Shown here: positions 32,625 to 45,000 of the stretch, one piece after another | Numbering within the stretch: the first letter of the stretch is position 1 | Layout of the letters: every line of letters begins with the position of its first letter | NCBI GenBank assembly: GCA_001687465.1 | Contig: LVLI01000905.1 | Location: forward strand, 20,838-84,837 | Origin: Halocafeteria seosinensis | Taxonomy: Eukaryota; Sar; Bigyra; Bicosoecida | DNA: 64,000 nucleotides | Reading direction: 5' to 3' | Position numbers and translations under genes: made by a program | Notes under the pieces: model-generated | What the model saw: only the letters and a program-made list of their open reading frames with translations | Database searches by the model: none | What the model was told of the DNA's origin: nothing

Positions 32625-35600
32625 ATGGTGGGCTGCGGCGGCTGTATAGAGCGCCTCCACGCAAGAAGGAGAGGCTCCAGGGCTCCCGTACACTTGCTGC
32701 TAGTGCTACTACTGAGCCTCTTCCCCTTTCAGACGGAACTGGCTTGGGGGAAAGATGATCAGCCTTGTCGGACTCAGAGGTACTTTGGCCAACTTCTCGA
32801 GGCGCGAGGCGGCCCTAATACAGGTGATGCGCAGACTCCTGAAGAATGCGCTGTCAATATGAACGAGAAGAGGGCTACAGCAGAAAGTCAGTTCAGTTCC
32901 GCCGGCAGCATGGAGGTCTGTATCATCAGCAATTACGCGGAAACCTGGCCTCAAGGAGACATTGTGTATGAGTTCCCGCACAGCGTAGTCTTCATGAACA
33001 GTCTAATTGGTTATAACCAAAGCACCCCGAATGACTCGAGTATCACTCTTTTGGCTCCCAATGGGAGTGTGAGTTTTTATAACACAACACTGTTTGCACC
33101 GAGGTAAGCAGTTGTTTGGCGACTAATCTTCTAGGATTGGGTCTGATAGAATTTGGTTTGCGCAGCTTGGTAATAGAAGCTCAAAACATAACGCTTGACA
33201 GCGGCTCTAATTTGAACGCTTCGGCTTCCATTGGCGCAGATAAAATAGTGAACCAGTCAGCTTTGGGTTTGAATGGGGACAGACCCATTGGAGGTGGACA
33301 TGGGGGTGCCGGTGGTGCTGACACAAACAAACATCGTCCTGACCACAGGGGTAAAGCCTATGATTTCATCCATGTGCGTTCCCCATTCTCTTTTGGAGCA
33401 CCAGGTTGCTCCCCATTCGGCTTTGGAGCCCCACGGTGCGCTTGTGGGGGTGGTCGAATCAAACTGTCTTCAAATTATGCAGCAAAACTATCAGGGACAT
33501 TGGAAGCGAACGGGGAACATACCCACATTAATACAGCAGCGGCAGGAGCCGGGGGATCTATAAATGTTAACACGGCTACTGTGCACTTTGGATCAAGTGC
33601 AAATATTACTGCACGAGGTGGAAATGCAAAGAATGGGACCGGGGGAGGGGGCATGGTGGCTCTTATCACACGCAGGAGCTCGCAGCCNCCGGTTGATAGG
33701 GTTGACGTCAGTGGAGGACAACCTATTGATGACAAAAAGCAAGAGCAAAAGGAAGCTGGCGGAGCGGGATTAATATTCTTAAGTTATCCGTCTCTCTCGT
33801 CTGCGCACAACCCAGGATACAACAGCCACGCTTACTGTGACGCTGCTAATTGCACGACGAGACGGGAGCTATACTGCCGGTCCTCGGGAGAAGATTCGTT
33901 GGTTGCTGGTACAGAAATTGATGAGAGTTTATACCTAAAAGAGTTGGATTTGCTGACCATGGCTTCTTGCCATTGGAAGACAACTCATCGAGGTAACATG
34001 CCTCCAGTAGGTGTGGAATCACTCGTCATGAAATCTTCGTATGTCTCGTTAGCAGAGGATACCTCCCTACAGTTGACGGCAAAGTCTGGCATTCATCTGA
34101 AGCAGTCTTCCGGGATTCGCATTCATTCCGATCTGCGGTCTCGCATGCATGTGAACGCTGGTAACATAACAATGGAATCGTCGGTACTGTCAGCAGCGTT
34201 TATGCATGTTCACGCCTCCGAGAGGCTACTAATACGCAGTTTCGGCTTCCTTCAGTTTGACCGCAAAGCCAGAATAAGCGCTAAATTTGTTGAGTCTCAG
34301 TCTTCCATTTCCCAGGGTGACATTCCTCTCGTTGAGGTCACTACCGTTTTCCTTCAGGCTGGGAATGTCAGTATGCAGAGCGGTTCCTCAATGGATGCAG
34401 GCCGGATATACCTATCAGTTACAGATAACTTTAACCTTCATGGCGCAATTGTGGCCCGCGATCAGACTCGAGCTACCAGTGAGTCTTGCGCCGCAAATCC
34501 TAAACGTGTACCTGTAGTCCACCCCGCCGCATGTAGTATGGTAGACTGGGAGCCTAATTGTTCTGCACGATACTCCCTTTGGGTAGCGACTCCTCAGCTT
34601 TCTGTGTATGACAAAGGCGTCATCCGGGGACCCGCCGTGCGGGTTTGCTCGAACAATGTAACCGTGCTTGATGGTGGTACTCTTTCTGCTAAGGGGACAG
34701 GCTGCGGTGCACAGCGAGGTCTCGGGAAGGGAAAAGAAGATGGTAACACGGGAGGTGGCCACGGAGGAAGAGGGGGAGGGACTACAGGAGGTGCGGAGGG
34801 AGGCAAGCGATATGACGAACAGAGATTCCCACGCTTCTTCGGAAGTGGTGGAGGCGGGGAAAGTGCCGGAGGTGCAGGCGGTGGGTTTTTGCGTGCTGAC
34901 AGTAAACATATACGAGTTGACGGTCTCGTTACCGTCGCTGGAAATGCTGGGGCCGAGGTTGGATCGGGTGGCGGTGGTGGGGCCGGGGGATCATTGATCT
35001 TGAATGTTTCATCGCTTCTTGGACGGGGTCGATTCGATTATAGTGGNGGCAACGCGGTAACTTCTGGTGGTGGTGGTGGTGGAGGGATAGCAAACACTTT
35101 TCTTTGGGGTCCCAGGGATATCTCAGTGTTCTCGGGGAACGTATCGAGTGGAGGAGGTAAAGGCTATTCAAACGGACAAGCCGGGAATATGGGAAAATCC
35201 TATATTGAAGGTGGTTGCCAAGCTGGCCACGCAGGTTTTCTTTGCCACAAATGCCCAAAAGGCCAATTCAAGCAAGTCGACGGGTCGAACCAACCATGCT
35301 CACAATGTCCTCCGGGAAGGTGGGCTAATAGCTCCGGAATGGAAGCCTGTTTACTTTGTAGAGGAGACTACATTTCTGCAGACCCGGGCGCTACGGTCTG
35401 TACATCTTGTGGCAATCGCACGGCTAACAAAAACAAGACGTCATGTGGAGAGTGCAAGACTGGTTACCATAAGCCGCATCTTAATGAAACAGGAACTTGC
35501 AAAGCCTGCCCGAGTGGTCAGCATAAAGAAATCATTGGTAACCGGGGATGCAAAGAATGTCCGGCTGGCCAGTTTGCAAGTGGAGCGGCCAATACCAATT

Positions 35601-38227
35601 GCTCTATTTGTGAATCGAATAAGTTCTCGAAAGAGGGACAGTCGTCTTGTATGCCCTGTGGAAACGGAAGTGTACCGACCCAGAATTTAACGGATTGTGA
35701 TGCATGCCCTGCGGGAAGGTATTCTGAGGAAACGATGGATCACTGCGCCGACTGTCTCCCCAATACGTTCTCAAATTCCAATTTTAGTCGATGTCATACT
35801 TGTCCTTTAGGGAAGTATGCTCCGGTCCGATCAGGGAAGTGCTTCACATGTCCAGAAAAACCTGAAAATGCCCACTATTTGTCTCCAACCCCCTCCGCCT
35901 GCCCGACTCCCGCTCCTTCTCCAACTACTAGCCGCGGTGCTACCAGCTCTGCTACTGCGTCCGTTGCCCCTACAGCCTCAATGAGTTTGTCAGGTTCACC
36001 GTCTGTATCCCTGACGCCCTTCACATCATCGTTTTTTAAGCCTTCTATGAGTTTACCTGATGAAGAATTGTCCGTACCGAGGGGACGATCGATGTTCGAA
36101 CTGTACGGGACCTCCCTTGATGTTGTGCATGACAGTTGTCAGTGGGAATGTGATGAGGGGTATGTTGGAAAGGCAGTATGCTTGCCCCCCGCTCTACTTG
36201 GCGCTCATTATTTCGGAGGATGGACGGGTGTAGCTTCGTCTGCCGGAGTCCTTGCAGGGCTCCTCATTGTTGTTTTCTTGCTTTACCGTGCACGTCTCCG
36301 CCGTTCCAATGCATTTAGTATTTCTGCATTCAGCGTACGACCCCGTGATCTTGGGTCATTGAGCCAGCAAGTTGTATTTTCTCTTAAATTCCGAGAGCAT
36401 GACTCTTCGACAGCTTATGATAACGACAAACAGTACTCCATGCCTCTGCTGGAAAAATCTGGTAGCAATCTTGGCAATAACGCTATTTCGCTGAACGGTG
36501 GAAGCGAAGCTTTGGTGCGAGAAACACACACCCCTGGGGACAATGAGGCTTGTTATGGCAATAGTAGCCCGCACCATTCCCGACGTTTTGGGCTGTCCGA
36601 TAGCGATCTTCCTTACCATATCCATAGAATATATTTCCATGGCCGGAATTCAGCGACAAGTCCGTTCCGGCTCTCCTCAGGAGTGCCTGCAGAACTGCAT
36701 GCGGTGCTCGTTGAGCCCGAACTGAAAGATTTTTCACGAAGTATCACAGAGCGTGCAAAACCAAAACAGTCAGAAGTTGTTCTGGAGAGGGCGATCGGGT
36801 ATGTGTATAGGCCCTTACTTCATTTGTATTACCCCGTCCTGCGGGGAAAACGTATAAAGCAGCTGGAGGATACCCACAGTGAATATGGCCACGGTATGCT
36901 AAGAAATGCCAGAGCCCGGGCAGCCGGCGATCGCGTACGATTTGGAAAATCCGACGATTTGACGCTAGCTTGGTTTGATTTTCTAATGCTTCCTGAAGGC
37001 GAGGATGTTGGCGGAGTTCAAGTAGGTCAACCAAGCTTACCGGTTGTCCTTGTTTGCAGTGGGGATGGAACTTATAGCTGCCCCCTTCGTATGGATAGTG
37101 AAGATGCTCTAATTGCAGCAACCTTCCGAGCAATGATGAGTCCATGTTCACCCCGAAGACGATACATTAGAGCTGTCGAAGAGCTTTCTGGAGATCCCAC
37201 CTCAGCGGACAAAAGTGTCGGAGATGGCACCACGGTGGAGAGCAAAGTCGATCTGGAATCTGTCGTCTGCTTTCCTATCTCCGAAATCAACTCGCGCCTT
37301 CGCGAACTTAATTCTGCAGACATGCTCAAGCCCAGTCGGTCTGTCTTTGTCGCGATGGCCCGTATCCAGCGTCTTCTGAAAAGAGTGAATCAGAAGCTGA
37401 ACAACTCGGATGGGCAACTGGTTCTGGGGGTTACATATACGTCTGCTTTGGACACAGAAGGCGAGAATGATTATAGTGACGAAGCCAGCTCTTTGCTAGG
37501 ATTTGAAACCTCACCCCTTTCCCGGCCATGCTTGATAACTCTTCCTCGAGAAGCCGGCAGGCCTACTGCTCAAGGGCATTGGAAAACTTATTTGCCATAT
37601 GGTTCTCGCATTCTTCCTGATTTCACTGGTGTTACTGAAGTGTGGTTCCCGTGCACATTTCAGTCTTACTCTCCTTGGCAAAACACAGGGACAGATCGCT
37701 TACCGCAATTGTTCTGCTACATTCTTGTGATGATCACCGTATTGGCAGATCTAGTTCTGGGATACGTATTCAACGCCACCCTTTGGAGTCTTTACCCGCG
37801 ACTAGTGTATATAGTTATTGCTGTTCCGCCGCTAGCATTTGTTGTTTCTCCGTGGGCGACGATGCTGGGACTGGGGACGTGCAGTTCACGTGTATTGAGA
37901 GCGGCCGTAGAGCTCCATGTCCACTCACTACTTGCTTGGTTGCTGGGGATTATCTTCTCAATCGCTGATGTGCTGAACGAAAACCAGTTCGGGTATTGGA
38001 TTGGAGTTGGCCTTCCATTGATTTGGGTAGGTTTCAAGCTCCTTGTGATTAAGTTGACCAACGTATACGTCGGGTGGGTCGACAAAGTCAATGATCGGCA
38101 GAAAGAGTGGGCCAACGTACATTACCCACTTCTCAGAGAGTGCGTACAAGATGTTGTAGATGGAATAGCTTTTCCCTCTCCAGAAGATTCGCTGGTAGGT
38201 AGGTGTTATACTAAAGATGCTTCCTGA
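32625..38227 (+). CDS. Giant glycine-rich / ephrin-receptor-like Cys-rich multi-TM protein, copy 1
   Basis: Two exons, 32625-33103 and 33166-38227, encode 1846 residues. The start at 32625 gives a basic n-region and a hydrophobic stretch (LLLVLLLSLFPF), a signal peptide. Two blocks of Gly-rich loops (GGGHGGAGG, SGGGGGGGI) frame a beta-rich region rich in N-glycosylation sites. From residue ~848 come CPxG..C repeats of the ephrin-receptor-like type, then a Ser/Thr/Pro segment, a single TM (~1170), a conserved cytoplasmic part (LPYHIHRIYFHG, GMLRNARARAAGDRVRFGKS, LAWFDFLML, VLVCSGDGTYSCP) and about four C-terminal TM spans. This order and the cytoplasmic motifs match a land-plant family usually labelled 'glycine-rich' or 'ephrin type-B receptor', of unknown function. 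Bases 33688 and 35047 are ambiguous. A tandem paralogue follows. Confidence 0.88.
33381..33440 (+). repeat. 30-bp in-frame duplication in copy 1
   Basis: The segment encoding PFSFGAPGCS is followed directly by PFGFGAPRCA. Copy 2 of the family has the unit once (PFSFGAPACS), so the duplication is specific to this gene. Confidence 0.75.
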
Positions 38228-39031
38228 GCTCTGGGGAAAGGCCCTCGACCTTTCTTGAGCCAGTTTCGGAGAAAAATGGATGAACCAAAACGCTAACACA
38301 TAGAGAATATACAACCGCAAGTACTGTAGTATCCTACATATACATGATTTCCGCTTTCTTTCACTCGGTCTGTTTTTGCACGATTTTTGGCATCGTGTTT
38401 CCCATAGCACAATGCCACCGACCACTTATACTACCCTATACTGTAATATAATGTCCGTCCCTTTCCTTGAAATGCTGGCAAAACGAACCTGATGGGGCTT
38501 ATGGAACCGTGGAGCGACTGAGCTTGTATGACAACAACTTCCAAAACTTGGACAGCATTACGTCATAGCTGACCCAACGGATCCCTCAAGTAAGTCATGG
38601 GACAATGCCTTCTGGCTACTGGTTGCGTTGGACGTTAATGGTAGAAAACTTACAGTAGGTTTCATGACTCTGTCATCCCACAATAAATAAATAGAGCGGA
38701 ACTGAATACTACAGTACAGTACAACCTGCTGCATTCATTCGTACAACAATTATCAGTTTTGAATGGTTCGACAAAATTATGCCGTTGCAGCAGATTCTGC
38801 GTCGCAAGAATATCGTGTTTGTAGCAAAGTACACCGCGCATGCTTCCCTCCACCATGACTTGAAACTATAAGTCTCTGAGGATTCCTGATTCCGTGAGAA
38901 GTGAATGCCATCTCCGCAGCCTCCGCTCCCCAGTTTGTGTATGAATTCCATCGGGTTTGTTTCGCTCTTTCCATAATCATCACAAGGATACACGATTGTA
39001 GCTTGGTGGAGGAGGAGCGTAGTCGGGGTGT
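38228..39031. other. Spacer between the tandem glycine-rich genes
   Basis: About 800 bp between the stop of copy 1 and the start of copy 2. Only short open frames occur, mainly on the minus strand (the longest 111 codons, 38709-39044), with no motif. The start of copy 2 could lie a few codons either side of the chosen Met. Confidence 0.45.
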
Positions 39032-42000
39032 ATGTGCTATACAATGGAAAGAAAGCGCCGGAGGGACAGTCCCGGATCCGGGAGCACGTTAATGAGCTTG
39101 TTTTTGCTTTATTTCATGCAATATGGACTTGCACGAACAGATGATGTGAACGATGTGAGTGTAAACACACGGAATGTGGATAGAAATGGGTATTGGGAGG
39201 TACACAGAGGGCGAAATAGCCTCCAATCGGGATATCAAGACCCCTGTAATACAGACTGTGAAGGGACAAATACGGCCATAGACCTCATTTTTCGCTCAAC
39301 AAAGGGCAAAGCATACACCCCAGAACAGTGTGCTATAAACATCAATCCCCCAGAGCCTGGAAACTCGAGCCATTTTAACCCGGCACAAGACCTGGAGACA
39401 TGCGTTGTGGAGGACTTTGTGGGGCTTTTGGAGTTTTCCGATTACCATTTCATGCACAATGTGACCTTTATTAACAGCACTGTCGTCTGCAAACAGTGCA
39501 CCGATTCTTCCCTGAAGGACCCAATAACTTTGATGTTTTCGGCTGGAGGAAGTATAAGTTTGACTCACTCGAGGATAATTGTTGTGAGTGCTAATTTTTC
39601 TGCGGAAGTGAATATCAATGTTGACAGCTACAGTACAATAAATGCGACGGCATTTGCAACAGATAGTTTTTCTTCGATTGATACGAATGCATATGGGCTT
39701 GATGGAGGCGGTGGAGGACACGGTGGAGCAGGCGCGCCCGGCAAAACAAGTGATCACCCTGGTGGCGGCTACGATTTTGCGAGTGTGTCTCGCCCCTTTT
39801 CGTTCGGGGCACCAGCGTGTTCCTGTGGAGGAGGGAGAATAAGATTGAGTAGTGGAAATGCCACTGTCATCGCAGGGACCATTGTTGCTGATGGAGGAAT
39901 GAGCTCCGTTCAGAACTCAGGAGGAGCAGGAGCAGGCGGCTCTGTGTGGTTTACGGGCAACGTGACCAGTATAAAGCCACCGGGACTTGTTTCGGCCAGT
40001 GGAGGCAAGTCCAAGTACTGCGGTGGGGGAGGAGGTGGCATGGTTGCCCTTTCAACTAAATACCGATCATCCTCCTCGGGGGTAGATGTCAGCGGTGGAA
40101 GTAGCGGAGGGCGGCAGGTTGCTTCCGGAGGCTCTGGTCTCATATACACATCATATTTGACATGCGATTCAAACTCGCACAATGCTGGCGAAGACGGTAA
40201 ATACGCCTCTTTTGAGGAAGCCAATTGCACCCTGCACAAAGAGTTGGAATGCCGAGCGTCTGGTGTCAACTCGCTTATCGCAGCGACCCCGATTGACAGT
40301 ACACTTAACTTGAAGGGCCTCGATGTCTTGACGCTGACTTCTTGCGCGTGGAAAGCTCTTCAGTCGGGTATGCCAGGTCTCCGTGAGATATCTGTGGGGT
40401 CGTTTTCAATGATATCTTCGGATATTGCTCCTTCAGACAAGTATCCTCTCCTATTCAACGTTACTAACGACATCACACTGAGGCAATCGTCGCGTATTCA
40501 CATAGGTAATCCAGGCTCATCTATGACGTTCATTTCTGGGGCAAACATCACAGTTGCATCTTCAGTAATCGAAGCGGCCACCTTGGAGATCCACGCTTTG
40601 AAACTTGAAATAAAAAGCATTGGGTTTATCCATTTCGGAAAAGTGGCATATATCTCAACCGAATCATTAATCTCTGAATCTGCCTTAACCCAGACTGATG
40701 TGCCATTCGTCGAAACCACAAATTTATACTTACACATTACAAACCTAACCATGTTGCCGGGATCGTCTACCAGCGCCGGACGGATATTCATGTCTGTTAA
40801 GAAGAATGCTTGGATATATGGCCAAATTGTCGCCCGTGATCAGACCCGCGCTACAAGTGGTTCTTGCTCAGCCCCTCCGAAGAAAGAGCCGGTGATATAT
40901 AATGCCACGTGCGATCTTGATGCAGGGACGTACAATGAAACTGCAAAGTATTCCATGTGGGCTACTGTCCCCTTTCTATCAGTCAAAGACCAAGGTTCGT
41001 TAAGCGGACCGGCGGTGCGGATATGCGCACACATCGTTGAAGTGCAAGGAGGCAGTGTGTCTGTGGAGGGTACTGGCTGCAGCGCGGAACGAGGTCTGGG
41101 AGCAGGAGCTAGTAGTTCAGAGAGTGGAGGAGGGCACGGAGGAAAGGGCGGCCAGTCAGGCTCGAATCCCGGAGGAGATGCGTACGATAGCACAGTTTAT
41201 CCTTACTACTTTGGGAGTGGTGGTGGTGGCCAAACAAATGGTGGAGCGGGAGGTGGCCTACTCTGGATAGAGAGTGATGCGATACTACTGAATGGCACGA
41301 TAAGTGCTGCAGGAGCTAGCTCGAGCGCCAGAGGTGGCGGAGGGAGTGGTGGATCACTAATCCTGAGCACTTCTGTGCTGATGGGAACAGGAAGTCTCGA
41401 CGTGTCGGGAGGGAAGGCACCGAATGGCGGAGGTGGAGGAGGAGGGATAATTAACATATTCTGGCTTCTGCAGGGACAGCACCGTAGCCAAGCTAGAAAC
41501 ATCGCATTGCACCTTGGTATAGTACCCGGAACACGGAATGTTTGGACGTCGTTCAGCACGGGGAGATATTTTCTGGGATACTTACTCCGCATTTTGAATG
41601 ATTGCGTGAGACAAGCTGATCACCGTACTCGCCATGATCCGCAGTCACAGTTGGGGGCTATTGTAAGTTCGTGGATGTCAGACTTGCATGATTCCCAGAA
41701 ACTGTGGGGCCTTTTGATTGAAGCTCGTGAATACTTATGGAAAAAGTTCCTTTCGTATCATCCTCTTCCTAAAGATCTTGCTCGTGCTGAGGTACGTGCT
41801 GTGGATGATTACGGAGGGGAACTTGAAGCTCCAACCCTACTCTTTATTATTTTAGAACGCGAATTCAACCAACGCGACCCACCGTTTTTGAGAGAGGTTT
41901 ACAGATCAGGGTTTTGGAGTGGAGCCTCAGGGTTCTCCGGTAAAGTTCTCGTCGAGGGGGGCCCGGGGTCTGCATCCGCAGGATCGAACGGCAGCAGTGG

Positions 42001-45000
42001 AAGAGTCTTCAGCGAACCATCGTGTGCTGTAGGACAAGAAGGGTTGCTATGCCATGCTTGTCCCAAAGGCAAATACAAAGCGGAATCCCAAAGTAATTCT
42101 GCTTGCTCACTGTGTTTGGCGGGCCGTTATGCTGCTTCTGAAGGAATGACGGAATGCGCGAGCTGCAGCGCAAACAACATTTCCGCCGCAGGTGCAAGCA
42201 GTTGCCAAACCTGTAATCATCAAATAGCCAATGCCAACCACACTCTCTGTACGAAATGCAAACCCGGCTACGAGACATTGCATTGTACTGCCTGCCCGGC
42301 AGGTAAGTACAAATGGAACGTGGGCTACGGTGAATGTAAACTATGCCCAGAGGGGCAGTTCAGCAACAGCTCAGCAAGTACAAATTGCTCAAGTTGTCCG
42401 CTGAACCAAGTAGCAGAGAACCCAGGCTCTCCTTCATGCGAGTTCTGCCCCAAGGGAAGCATCCCTGAGAAGAATTTGACATCATGTGAAACTTGTCCAG
42501 CTGGAAAGTATGCCCCGGGGAAGACTAACGCCTGTCTTAAATGTCTCGCAAACACGTATTCCGTAGGCGGTGAGGATCACTGCCGAAGTTGTGGTCTAGG
42601 TCAATATGCCCCGGAGCTATCAGGAATATGTTTTCAGTGCCCGAGCAAACCCAAACGTGCAAATTATTTGCATCCTACTCCTTCGAGCAGCTCGACTCCA
42701 TCCAAGACCCCCACTGCTTCGAACACTCCAAGTACCAGCCGTAGCTCTAGCCACACCCCGACGTCCTGCCTGACACCCTCGGTCACTTTTTCTTGCACTG
42801 CAACACAGAGGGAGACGCCTACCAATACTCCAACTGTTTCGAGAAGCAACTCAGCTTCAATCAGCCCTGCCTATTCATTTTCCGCTAGGTCTAGGGAGTG
42901 GACGATTCTCCAAGCTGGAAGCCACCGGTCCAATATTCCTCAGCCACCGGTGCCATCGGGTAGCTGTGAATGGCAATGCGAAGCAGGATATCTAGAGCAC
43001 GAATTGTGCCTTCCTCCGAGTAGTATTGGAGCTTACTATCTAGGAGGTTGGACTCCCATTGGCTCTTTTGCAGGATTTCTAGTTCTTTTACTGGTTGCAT
43101 GCTTCCTTGCGCATTCCTATCTCGTCCGTCACAAGTGCCATTTTGCAACAAGCTCTCTTTTAGTAAAACCGGGAAATCTCGGTAGAAGGCATACTAGGGT
43201 TGATATTCGTTTATTTACTGGTATCTCTGAGACATTGCAGGCACAGACCTCCGAAGGAAATATAACGGAGGGGTATGCGTTTGATGATTATGGGGAGGAT
43301 TTCGGTGCTACGACGGGGTTGCTCGCAAGCGATCATATGGGCAGGTTGTCTTCGGGAAACTCGCACCCATCTGCCAGCGTGGACAACCTAAAGGGGACGG
43401 TAAACGACAACACATCTGACCGGCTGTTTGCCTCTATCCTTCAAAACTTGAGTGAGAAAATACTCGACAGCAGCGCGAATTCCGAATCAATCCCCTACGG
43501 TGATCCGCGCAAAAGGGAGAAATTCGGGCTGCGTAAACAAGACCTGCCTTATCATATCCATCGCGTGTACTTTCATGGCGTTAACTCTTCGGACAACCCT
43601 TTGAGACTATCACGTGGGGTGCCCGCAGAATTGCATGGTGTCCTCATAGAACCGGAACTGAAAGCTCATGCGCGGAACCTGACTGAGGTGGCCCTGCCAA
43701 CCAGATGGGAAGAGACACTGGAATGGCTAGCGCGACTGTATCGCCCTCTCCTACATCTGTACTATCCTAAGACACAAAAGAGACGAATGAAAGCCCTAGA
43801 AACTGTTCATGAAGGGTACGGTCAGGGAATGCTTCGAAACGCACGAGCCCGGGCCGCGGGAGACCGGATACGATTCGGCAAATCTGAAGACAGCACCTTG
43901 GCTTGGTTCGATTTCCTTATGCTTAGGGACGGAGAGGATGTGGGTGACGTAATAGTAGGACAACCAAAACTTCCGTTGGTGCTTCCGTGCAGTGGTGACG
44001 GATCATACAGTCACCCGTTTCAGTTGCAACCGGATGACGCATTGGTAGCAGCAGCTTTTCGTGCAATTATAGGCCAAGGAGTACCCCGGGAGTACTACTA
44101 CAGCACAATTGAACAGTTAGTCACGAGACTCAGAACTCTCCTAAAGCGCAGTATAGGGGTCCCATCCTTCGTTTCTTCTGACATCCGTATGGATTCGCCT
44201 TCATGCTTTCCTATATCGGAAATCAATTCATTCCTACGCCTCATCCCCTCGGTAGAAATATTGAAACCTACCCTCTCGAATTTGGAGACATTGTCAGTTG
44301 TTCAACGATACTTAAAAAAGCTTAACCAGAAATTCAGTGACTCTGAAGCCCAATTATTTCTGGGAGCAACCTACTCGGCTCGTGTTGATAAGGAGAAAGA
44401 AGGTATTTCGGCAGCTCCTGAGGAAGAATGGTTTCCCGGTGTGGAGACTACTGCTGACTCACGACTGGCTATCGTCGTTCTCCCGAGAGAAAAAGGAAAA
44501 CCCGATCCTCGGGGCTCTTGGAATGGCTACTTACCCTACGGAACTCGTATTGCACCTGATTTTACGAGTGTAGGTGACTCGTTCTGCTCTTGCTCTCGTA
44601 GAGTTGTATCTCCGTGGTCCAATGCGGGAAGTAGTATACTTCCTCAATGGTTATGTTTCACTATGCTGGCGCTTCTTGTAATTATCGATCTGGTGCTTGG
44701 CTATATTTTCTATGCAACTCTTTGGAGGCTCTACCCTACCGTTGCGTACGTCGCAGCCGCGTTTCCTCCGCTCGCGCTTCTATTGACTCCGTGGGTTGCT
44801 GTCGCTGGATTCGTCACGAATTCATCTCCCTTGCTCCGAACGGCCGTTGAAGTGCAATTGCAGTGTATGATACCGTGGGCGATAGGCTTTGTTACGGGCA
44901 TAGTCGATCTCGTTTCTGATAACGACTTAGGTTATTTGGTAGGCGTAGTTGCTCCCTGTGTGTGGATATCCGTTAAGATAATGATCATCAAAGGGTTGAA

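Noticed and set aside
41206-41592. Minus-strand open frame across the insertion edge of glycine-rich copy 2
   Set aside because: It is Pro-rich because it is antisense to Gly codons, and has no start context or motif.
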